From: UBA2653 sp964572685
GTDB lineage: Bacteria; Pseudomonadota; Gammaproteobacteria; Legionellales; Legionellaceae
NCBI GenBank assembly: GCA_964572685.1
Contig: CAZNFJ010000019.1
Location: forward strand, 1 to 35,693
DNA: 35,693 nt
Direction: 5' to 3'
The notes below the pieces were generated by a model. That model had not been told where the DNA came from. It saw nothing but the letters and a program-made list of their open reading frames with translations, and did not search any database. Numbering within the stretch: the first letter of the stretch is position 1; each line of letters begins with the position of its first letter. Positions 25,232-33,700 of this stretch are shown here, piece after piece. The translations under genes and the position numbers were made by a program.

Positions 25232-25567
25232 ACAGCGCATTATTCGCCTCATTCAATTAAATTGACACAAGACAACCAAAACCATTAATAGATAGAAAAA
25301 TCGCTTAAAACGCTTTAAATTGGGTTTAAATGATAACAAGCTGATTTTGGGTGTTTTTTTAAACATAATTGAAGCTTAAGTAAAAAACGTTTGAGCTTGA
25401 TAATGATGATAAGCAACTTGAAAATAATTTTGTGATGCATGCCATAGAAATGTTTTTATAAAACATCAAGAAGTATTCAATATTAAAAATCAACAATATT
25501 ATTCAATATGAGATTTTCTAGAGAATTTTGATCATAGGATTTAGCCCCCCTCTAGCTCCCCTTATCT
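25232..25567. other. AT-rich gene-free stretch
   Basis: No readable coding frame or recognised RNA was found. It is rich in A/T runs and direct ATT/AAT blocks. The only organised element is the hairpin at its right end (25568-25599). Confidence 0.5.
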
Positions 25568-25599
25568 ATAAGCCTGATTATAAAAATAATCAGGCTTAT
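25568..25599. repeat. Hairpin, inverted copy 1 (possible terminator)
   Basis: Perfect 14-bp stem ATAAGCCTGATTAT/ATAATCAGGCTTAT with loop AAAA. The inner 20 bases are the exact reverse complement of the hairpin core at 26653-26678. It lies downstream of the minus-strand decayed gene and may be its terminator, although no T run follows. Confidence 0.5.
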
Positions 25600-25636
25600 T
25601 ATGGTTGATATATGCGGGCCTTCAACTACTCTCTTT

Positions 25637-26538
25637 TTAATCCCAATTCACATCTAGTGATGGAAGATCCAAAACATTTGTACGTTCATAAACTTTTGTA
25701 TCACTTAATTGTTTTATCGAAGGATTAATTCTATTATTCTTTACTATTCCTTAAACGTTCGGAATGATTCGTGCCCCTACCATACATTCTTTATAATTTA
25801 TCGTCGAACCATCTCTGTTTGCATGGATTCTTTCAGTTCTTCGAGCTGTTTTCTTGGACTAGTTGAAAAAAAACATGATTGCCCATCGGACTTATGCAGA
25901 TTGTACAAATAAAATGCGATTGTGCTCGAGAATGTCGTATCAATATAGGAATTTTTGAAATAGGTAACTAAAGCAAATAAACAAGAAATAATAAATACAA
26001 TCATTAATTCTTCAAGGTTATATATATAAAAATCACCTTTTGATAGCGCGGCATTACAATGCGCCATCCAATTATTGACTAGATAAGTTTTGTTTACCTC
26101 GGCTTTGGGGCTATTGGCATAAATGGTTAATTCATTCGCCAAGTTATTTCTTAAACGAATAGCAGCCAATTCTTGCTGTGATAATTCTTCTGAAAATAAA
26201 AGGATGCTGCAGAGGCTGCGTCCGACTAAATTTGTTGAATTTAGTTCAGATAAAGAGAGGTAGAAACCTGGATTTTGAAGAAATAGCTGTTTATGTCGTG
26301 CAAGGATCATTAACAACATGAAATCAGTTTGGGTTCGAGCTAAAAAGCACTTTCTCATTTCTTGAGGAGTTAACAAGCAAACAATCTTTTTCAACGTTTC
26401 ATTGCTCGTGGGGTTATTACTGGTAATCAAGTTTTCAAGAAAAGCAATTTGATTAAAAGACAATTGCCGAATGCCTGAGGTTGCTTCTCTAAATGAGCGA
26501 ACAAATTGGTGTGCTTCGCTTTCAGGACGTTCTGATAT
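25637..26538 (-). pseudogene. Decayed orphan gene with one hydrophobic span
   Basis: On the minus strand, the frame runs from a stop at 26539-26541 to 25798 without a convincing ATG. Its first usable start is TTG at 26463, but upstream codons (SERPESEAHQFVRSF) look equally coding. The frame holds a hydrophobic segment (LEELMIVFIISCLFALVTYF) and otherwise helical, polar sequence. Past its stop at 25798 another frame continues with coding character: INYKECMVGARIIPNV, TAA, then RINPSIKQLSDTKVYERTNV to a stop at 25637-25639. A frameshift and an internal stop would join these. The likely picture is a 5'-truncated, frameshifted effector-like gene. Family unknown. Confidence 0.45.
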
Positions 26539-26652
26539 TTAATTGAATCCAAACACGCTTAAAATCATTTATCAAAATGAAAATAATGACACCATAATAG
26601 ATAGATCCTTGTTATTCGATATTCGAATTTGATTTGTGGATACGCTCTAGAA

Positions 26653-26678
26653 GATCTGATTATTTTTATAATCAGATC
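26653..26678. repeat. Hairpin, inverted copy 2 (possible terminator)
   Basis: Perfect 11-bp stem GATCTGATTAT/ATAATCAGATC with loop TTTT. The core of 20 bases is the exact reverse complement of the hairpin at 25568-25599. It lies about 80 bases downstream of the ankyrin gene on the minus strand and could serve as its terminator. Confidence 0.5.
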
Positions 26679-26759
26679 ATTGATTATATGATGTTTTTTT
26701 GTTTTAGTGCCAATCAATTTTTAAGGATCATCTCATTATCCACGGATCAATAAATTGTT

Positions 26760-28853
26760 TTATCGAAATAAAGTTTTTATTTCCTGTAAAAATAACTCAT
26801 CCATCGCTCCCCTTTCACTTGCTTTTTGATTGGTTCCAAAAAATTCATAGGCAATTTTATGGATAAAATGAGTATTATGAATATTGTCAATTTTTTTACA
26901 TAATCTGGAATACATATAACGAAATGCGCCTAATGCTTGTAAATATTCGCTGCTTGAGATATTGCTCTTTTTTAAGTCTTCAAGGTGTTTTTTTACACTG
27001 GTAAAGAAAGACAGAATTTGTTGATCTTTTTTTGATGTTCTTGTTGTATCTCCAGTATTATCTAGTTCTTTGGATATATAAATGCACCAATGAGGAAGAC
27101 CCGCTTTATCGTTTTTAAATTCGTTTAATTGACTATTCCACGCTTGGTATTCTAAATTTAATATGGCGAGCTCTTGGGGATTTTCTCTCAAATAGTATGG
27201 ATTATTTTGTTTATAGGACTCTGCTTTTTGAGCTATTTGTCTCATATTTTCTTCACATAACATTTTGATTTGCGATTGTGATGGGATATGATCAATAATA
27301 AAAGATTGACCGACTTCGGCATGGTCTCTTAATTCTCGAGAGACACCCACATCCCATGCTCGGGTTGTCTGTTCAATTTTCTTATTATTTGTAATTCTGC
27401 CTGTTTTGGCCCAATTTTTTGAAAACATAGCCGGACGATATATAAAGAGATTATCGACTATTGTTTCTTTATAGACATCATTATTTGTAATTCGCTTTAA
27501 AATATTGGCAATTTGCGAATATAAATCAACTCTTTTATGTAACGAGCTTAAAGTTATATTTTCATTTGAAAATGGATACCAAGATTGAGATATACGGTAT
27601 TTTTTATCTAAAATTCCAATGCTGCATAATTCTTGCCATATTCTTTGTGCCCATTGTCGATCATTACCAAGAAATTGTAATAATTCATTTACAAAACGTT
27701 CTTCAGTAACTTGAACTGTGCCGGTGCGTTTTCCAGAATCTTTAAATTTTCTAAATTCTTCCCAGTTTTGACGCCAACTACGATTTTCTCTTCTGGCATC
27801 TAAAATAAAAGGTTCATGATGAGGACGTCGGTAATAAATATTATGATGAATGACCGTCCCCCAATAGATTTTTCCATCTTTAATGGTTGCTTCAACATAT
27901 GGGTTTTCATTAATGATAATTTCAGTTCCCGCTAAATACCTCATTAATTCAGAATTCCAATGTTCGCTTTCCCAAGCACCATTGAGTAACTGATTGAAAT
28001 GTTCAGCCCCCTCTTCCATAAAATAATTAGCAATAACTGTTTCTAAAAGAGGTTTATTAGATAAACTCTCTTTAAAAATCTGTAATGCTCCTTGTAATGA
28101 GTTAAGTTTTACACCAAAAACAGGAGGAAATTGATGGTTAGCAATAGCAGCTGAAATTAATTTTTTATTGAATTCATCTGGATTAATCCTTGAAAACATT
28201 CGCAAGCTATCGAATATATGCCTCTTATTAACTTCCGATATTGGAGTATCTGTCCAATTCAAAGATGGCGTAAGAGATGGTTGTATAAATTGATTTCGCC
28301 AATACTCTAAAAATTTTGTCATTAAAATATGATGGTTTTCACATGCATAATCTAATGGTGTTTTATTGGCACTACATTTAACATCTAATTCGTCAATATT
28401 TTTTGCATTCCAGGTCAGTGCTTGTATAAGCGCTATTTCATTATGAATAGCTGCATAATGAAATAACGTTATGCCGTTTGATGATTCTGCGATGCTATTG
28501 TTTCGTTCACAAACTTGGTTTAAAAAATCCATTTGTTCTTTGTCGAATATAACCATATTGGTTTGAAATTTTCTTAAAGAATGATTTAATAGTAAAGCAT
28601 CCTTTAGAATATTAAACTGAATTTCTGAGAATAATGGTCTTTTTGAATATGGTTTTGTATCAAAGTATACAATGGGGTCTTCTGATTTATTTTCAAGCCA
28701 ATCAGTAGAGAGTTCTATAGAAAAAATTTGTCTTACCTGTTCATGCATGATTTCAAAATCTAATACCTTTGATTCAATATGAATGGTCAATACGATTTCA
28801 GTAATAGAGTTTTCTTGTATAGCCTTGAGTACAGGTGGATTGATATTTTGCAT
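26760..28853 (-). CDS. Ankyrin-repeat protein with possible toxin-like C-terminus (697 aa)
   Basis: Residues about 126-185 form two ankyrin repeats (NGITLFHYAAIHNEIALIQAL; NKTPLDYACENHHILMTKFL). No signal peptide or membrane span is present. The middle (250-480) is helical and unrecognised. A C-terminal block holds RELRDHAEVGQSFIIDHIPS (residues 506-525) and, later, CIYISKEL with GDTTR (590-605). A DHIPS motif followed by an I-x-I-x-KEL and G-x-T segment recalls one class of polymorphic/T6SS toxin domains, probably nucleases; this is a memory-based resemblance. Ankyrin proteins are typical Dot/Icm effectors in Legionella and Coxiella, so an effector role is plausible. It has its own upstream region and no clear ribosome site. 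Confidence 0.75.
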   Translation of the reverse strand: MQNINPPVLKAIQENSITEIVLTIHIESKVLDFEIMHEQVRQIFSIELSTDWLENKSEDPIVYFDTKPYSKRPLFSEIQFNILKDALLLNHSLRKFQTNMVIFDKEQMDFLNQVCERNNSIAESSNGITLFHYAAIHNEIALIQALTWNAKNIDELDVKCSANKTPLDYACENHHILMTKFLEYWRNQFIQPSLTPSLNWTDTPISEVNKRHIFDSLRMFSRINPDEFNKKLISAAIANHQFPPVFGVKLNSLQGALQIFKESLSNKPLLETVIANYFMEEGAEHFNQLLNGAWESEHWNSELMRYLAGTEIIINENPYVEATIKDGKIYWGTVIHHNIYYRRPHHEPFILDARRENRSWRQNWEEFRKFKDSGKRTGTVQVTEERFVNELLQFLGNDRQWAQRIWQELCSIGILDKKYRISQSWYPFSNENITLSSLHKRVDLYSQIANILKRITNNDVYKETIVDNLFIYRPAMFSKNWAKTGRITNNKKIEQTTRAWDVGVSRELRDHAEVGQSFIIDHIPSQSQIKMLCEENMRQIAQKAESYKQNNPYYLRENPQELAILNLEYQAWNSQLNEFKNDKAGLPHWCIYISKELDNTGDTTRTSKKDQQILSFFTSVKKHLEDLKKSNISSSEYLQALGAFRYMYSRLCKKIDNIHNTHFIHKIAYEFFGTNQKASERGAMDELFLQEIKTLFR

Positions 28854-29036
28854 AAATAAACCATAAAAAAGCGAACGAGTCGATGTTATTCTTTGGATGA
28901 TGTTTTCGTATCTATATTTTTCAATATGATTACTAGATACTCAACACCCTACTATGTTGTGAATACATTGTATCATAATTAACTACTATTGGAAATATTT
29001 TAATCAGATTTGCTTTTAATTTCACATGTAAAACGG

Positions 29037-30275
29037 TTAGGATATCATACTGGATATTTTTTTAAGTTGTTGATCAATCACTTCAATAATCTTTTCCTCA
29101 CTATTGGAGTGTGTCTTTAATATAGGCAAGTGATGTTGGATATCGGATGCCATTTTTTTTATTTGCTGTAATAAAAATGCTGGTTTAATACCAATTTGTG
29201 TTGCTAATTTTTCCCAATGTTTTTTTTGAATCAATTGTAATTGATACTCTCCACCTATTTTCATGGCCATTTTATCTTTACTACTAGTGGAATACACCAT
29301 TGTCGATAATAAATCGTAACACGGTGCTAAAACCATGCCTTGGTTTTGATAGAGTATAGAAAAGTTTTTTCCATGTGCATCGGTATTCCCAATAATATAA
29401 TTAAAAATGGCCAGCCTTAATAATCGCAATTTATCTACACCAGGCATTCTTCCTGCTTGAATCCATTGATCCATGGCCACAAAACAATCAACTAAACTAG
29501 GCCCTCCTTCGTTTTCATACTTCATTTCTGGCGGAATATTTAATAATTGACAAAAATCTTCTTGATGCAGTCTTTTGATTTTTCCATTTTCTGTGATTCG
29601 ATCATAGCGCTCCACCACATAAAATGGTGTACTTTCAAGTTCTATAACTTGCACAGAAGGTGTGATGAGCCCTACTTTCTTCGCTAATGTCATGCAAAAA
29701 TACTCGTTCCATACTGTATCATTAAATCCAGGAATATTAGGTTTAATGATATGTGTAGAGGGTGTGTCCCCTTTGGGAATCGCTATTTTTCCATCGACAA
29801 ACGCAATCATGAGTTTACATTGTGCGCCTGCTGCTGAAATCCGAATATCATCCTCGCCGACGAGAAAAGGTCTTTTTTCTAAAGATTGCATAACATCAAA
29901 TGCTTCTTTTTCAGATAATACAACATAATCAAAATCGCTTGAGGCAGGATGTTGTTTTTCCATGGGCTTGATAGATATCGCTCCGGCGCATTCGCCACCG
30001 ATAGCCTCTAGCAATCCAAATATATTTTTATCGGATAGATGCAAATATTTTGCCAATCTATGGCGTACAACATCATCGGGCAATAGTCCTGAGAAAAATG
30101 GAGCGACAATGGTTTGTGGGTATATCTCTTTGCCCAGGGGCATGGTTGCTGAAATGGGTCTTGCTGAATGTTTAGTAAGATAATTCATGTCATATTGGAA
30201 GGTCAGCTTACCGAGCTCATAAAACAAATTACCGACCCACTTATCATGCAAAAATACTTTTAATTGTCTATTCAT
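29037..30275 (-). CDS. hipA: HipA-type serine/threonine kinase toxin
   Basis: Kinase toxin of the HipA family, 412 aa (E. coli 440). The N-terminal Couple_hipA domain (LKVFLHDKWVGNLFYELGKL) is followed by the kinase core. The autophosphorylated Ser in the P-loop-like motif is S147 (RISAAGAQCKL). ATP-binding Lys is K178 in HIIKPN. The catalytic Asp is D299 (IGNTDAHGKNFS), and the Mg-binding Asp is D321 (CYDLLST). All key residues are intact, so it is probably active. E. coli HipA phosphorylates glutamyl-tRNA synthetase; other family members phosphorylate other targets, so the substrate is open. The gene follows hipB and overlaps it by 4 bases (ATGA). Confidence 0.95.
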   Translation of the reverse strand: MNRQLKVFLHDKWVGNLFYELGKLTFQYDMNYLTKHSARPISATMPLGKEIYPQTIVAPFFSGLLPDDVVRHRLAKYLHLSDKNIFGLLEAIGGECAGAISIKPMEKQHPASSDFDYVVLSEKEAFDVMQSLEKRPFLVGEDDIRISAAGAQCKLMIAFVDGKIAIPKGDTPSTHIIKPNIPGFNDTVWNEYFCMTLAKKVGLITPSVQVIELESTPFYVVERYDRITENGKIKRLHQEDFCQLLNIPPEMKYENEGGPSLVDCFVAMDQWIQAGRMPGVDKLRLLRLAIFNYIIGNTDAHGKNFSILYQNQGMVLAPCYDLLSTMVYSTSSKDKMAMKIGGEYQLQLIQKKHWEKLATQIGIKPAFLLQQIKKMASDIQHHLPILKTHSNSEEKIIEVIDQQLKKISSMIS

Positions 30276-30505
30276 GCTTCATCCTTCCATTGGCAAACAC
30301 CTTCTAATCCAATGCCTAATACATTTAAAACCAAAAGGACTTTTGAGACTTGAGCGCTTTCTTTTCCGCTTTCCAGTTCAGAGATGAAACGCCGCCCTAA
30401 TCCAGACATTCCTGCTAAGTCTTCTTGCGTCAATCCTTGAGATTTACGCGTATGACGAATCAGAGCTGCTAAATCCGATATATTTGAAATTTGAATTTTT
30501 TGCAT
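30272..30505 (-). CDS. hipB: HipB-type XRE antitoxin and repressor
   Basis: 77-aa helix-turn-helix protein. The XRE HTH spans about residues 11-65, with LAALIRHTRKSQGLTQEDLA and GLGRRFISELESGK as the two recognition segments. It would neutralise HipA and repress the operon. It is the first gene of the module, and the stop overlaps the hipA start. The three palindromes upstream (30513-30624) are its likely operators. The C-terminal WKDEA tail ends in Trp-rich residues, where E. coli HipB also has a Trp near its C-terminus. No clear Shine-Dalgarno sequence precedes the ATG. Confidence 0.93.
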   Translation of the reverse strand: MQKIQISNISDLAALIRHTRKSQGLTQEDLAGMSGLGRRFISELESGKESAQVSKVLLVLNVLGIGLEGVCQWKDEA

Positions 30506-30512
30506 GTGACGT

Positions 30513-30624
30513 TACCGAAAGGGATCATTAACATATATATAGCATAGATTATTTAATAAAGATACCGAACGGTAGCATTTACATGGTATTGTTCTCGATA
30601 ATCAAAAAATAATCCCGATCGGGA
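30513..30624 (-). promoter_or_regulatory. Three HipB-operator-like palindromes, 50 bp apart
   Basis: O1 is TACCGAAAGGGA (30513-30524), O2 TACCGAACGGTA (30563-30574) and O3 TCCCGATCGGGA (30613-30624). O2 and O3 are perfect palindromes; O1 is imperfect. Consensus T-(A/C)-C-C-G-A-N-(C/A)-G-G-(T/G)-A. Centres are at 30518.5, 30568.5 and 30618.5, exactly 50 bp apart. O1 sits 8 bases from the hipB start. HipB or another XRE repressor is the natural ligand. Confidence 0.75.
30541..30569 (-). promoter_or_regulatory. Candidate sigma70 promoter of hipBA
   Basis: On the minus strand, TTCGGT (-35, 30564-30569) and TATGCT (-10, 30541-30546) are 17 bases apart. O2 covers the -35 box, which fits repression by HipB. 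A second weaker candidate (TTGACT at 30630-30635 with an 18-base spacer holding O3) lies further upstream. Confidence 0.45.
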
Positions 30625-30696
30625 TCTTTAGTCAAGACATAGATTTTTTTCTTTTTTAAGTTAAAGAATGCAAAAAAAAAGCACTTCGAAAACTTT

Positions 30697-30725
30697 TTGA
30701 CTTAAAAGCTTGTTTCATTTAGAAT
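30697..30725 (+). promoter_or_regulatory. Sigma70 promoter of the 1613-aa gene
   Basis: TTGACT (30697-30702) and TAGAAT (30720-30725) lie 17 bases apart and are each one mismatch from the consensus. Transcription would start near 30732, giving a leader of about 21 bases before the ATG at 30753. Confidence 0.7.
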
Positions 30726-30752
30726 TCATGTTTTGCTTTTTTTAAGTTATAA

Positions 30753-33700
30753 ATGCCTACTGGTTTAACGCTAATTTCACAACTCATCAATGATTTCAAT
30801 GCGAATCCAAACATTTGTATTTCGTCAAAATTAAGAATGGGTATCAATCAAATAAAAGTCTCTTTGGACATTCGAAGTGTGAAGCATTTTTTATTCATTT
30901 TAAGCCGGGAAGAACAAATTCCTAGTGGTTTTATAAGTTCATTTATACAGTCTGATTTCTATCAGATCTATCAGTATATTTTACCTTTGATTAAAACAGA
31001 TGATTCATATCTTGAAATGATTCTTTCTCGTATGGTCAATGATGAACAACTTGACTTAAGAATGGATATGTTAGAGTTTTTAAATAAAAACGCTTATCTA
31101 AAAGCGAATGAACATATACTTCCTATATTGTGTATTAAAAAACCGGTGACCGTCTTTGAAATATTGAATCAATTGAATGCATTACAAATCTTAAATAAAA
31201 TACCTTTAGACTCTATTTTAGAATTTCTAAATGATGCTATTTTGCTTGAGGGATTACAGATTGTGTTGGGTGTACTCAATTTAGAGAATGCGCTCTCTTC
31301 AATCGAAATCATTTTATCTCATTCTTCTCCTAGAATGATTTATGAATTGCTCATCAAATTAAGAGGGATAGCTGATATTGATAAAATACTTGTATTATTT
31401 TCAAGCCAAAATTTTGAGAATATCCAAAAAATTTCAAAAATTTGTCATCACATAGCTAAAATTGATATCGAGTCGATTGAAGCATTATTAAGTAAACATA
31501 ATTTGCCCGATATTCTAGATTCCTTATTACTTTTGCAAGATCATACAACAATTTTAATCAAAATATTCCATAAGATTCATGATATAGCGTACTCTCATAT
31601 ATTAGCAATAGCACAATTGCATGCTGGTCATTTACTCAATGATGAAAATACTCATTTTATACTCAACTATGACAATCCTTTTTCAATCAACGGCATCACA
31701 GAATCAATGATGCACTCAAATAAGCACTTAGAGCCACAGGACTTTAATAAATATTTTGCCTACCATGAAAATCTGCAAGCGCTAAATGAGCTCAGTTTAA
31801 GAATGAGTCTTGTCAATATGGCCTCTGTACCAGAGCCATTTCAAAAGCATATGAAACAAATCATGCAAGATACTCAAATTTCACATAGTGATTTATTAAA
31901 TCTTGGACTTCAATTGCTGTTATTTCAAGATGAGTTACCGGCATATTTAGAAATTTTTTGTAAAACTCATTTTATACAATGTCTCAAACATCTGCAGCAC
32001 TGCATCATTGAGCATCCCGAACTACTAAAATATGTATTGTCTTCCGAAAATTATGACTTACCCCAACAACTTAAACTATTACAAATAAGCAATCCAGAAG
32101 GTTTACCAGCAAAAAACGGCTTGGGTTCTTCGCCATTTTTTCTGGAATTAATCAAAGGCATATCAGGATATACTTTGTCTGAACAAAAGGCTCAAGTGTT
32201 ATTTGAAATGCATCTATCAAATATGTTAAATCCAGAGTTGATTCAACTGCTGATGGAAATGTCACCATCCACAAATCTGATATCGATTAAAAAAGACATT
32301 TTTTTAGCATTCTTAAAGACACAATATCAAATAAACAAGGCAACATTTCTATTTGTTGTCAATTGTGAGGCAAACACAATCATTTATTCTAGCGAATACC
32401 TAATTCCAAGAAAAGAATTTCTCGACAACCTCTCCAAGCATCCTCATATACCCTTGCTCGTCGATATCTTCCAGATGACATGGAAAAACATCTTGTCAAA
32501 GGACATCGCATGCAATACTCTTCTTGCTTTGCTTCATCATCGAAACATACCTGATTTACATACTATTCTCCATTCACTTTCGATATCCCAATATGGCGAA
32601 CTGTTGTTTCTTTTAGAGTATCCTTATCCTCAAATTATTTTGAAATATGCGACTAATTCACATATCGAATTTCAAAAGCTTATACTTGATTGTCGGAAAG
32701 AAGAGCTTTATTTGAATTTTTGTAAAAAATTAGGAACACAATCGCTTTATGATTTTGTTTGTCAAAATATTTTAAATCAGAGATCAACTCTTATATATTG
32801 GCTTAAATTTTGTTTGAAAAATCAACTTCTGACTCCTTATAATTTAGAATCTATTTTAAGCGTTTTTTCTTGCAAAGATACACTGTATGCAATTGAAAAA
32901 ATTGTATCAACAACATTATTTATTAAACAGCCACTATTGAGTATAGAGCCTATTATTCAAAGTCATCATCCACTGTTGATGAGTGATCTCCACCAAACTT
33001 TTAGTTTATATTCCGATATTTTTGATGCTTCAAAACTAATATTGTGGTCAAAACATGATAATCTTAAAGCGTTCCATAAGCTTATTAAACTCAAGTCAAG
33101 TATTAGAAGAACTACAAATAGAAAAGCTTATTTAGCGCATCTTGTTAATCTATTAGATTACCAAGAGATAGAAATATCATTAAAGATTTTTGAAAATTTA
33201 CAATCTAATTTGGATATGGATGGAATCGAAGACGTCATCTCCAAAATCTTTGCTCACACAAGAGTGGATGTTATTCTCAAATTATCACAAAATAAATTGA
33301 TTCAGGATGTTTTTCTCAATCCAAATAAAATGGCACTATTATTAGAAATAATGGATTCCTCTGATTTTGAGGCATTGTCTTCTATTGTATTTATCCTACA
33401 TCAAAATAATTTCGATGTTGAAATTATTTTAAGCTTTTTGCAAAAATGCATGAAAAAAAAGCAAGATATTAATGCCATTTCTAAAATATTGCCCTATGCG
33501 CTAAAAGAATCTAATGATGCACAATTACTAAACAAACTTTTAGAAGCTAAAATAGCTGATTTAGAGGATTTTGTTGCTCGTTATAACCTGCTTTCCATTG
33601 CGATTATCGAGCAAATGAATAATAAATTTTTCTATTATCAAGATAGTAAAGAAAGGATTGAAATTTTAATTAAGATGGGATATGTTTTATCAAACGATCA

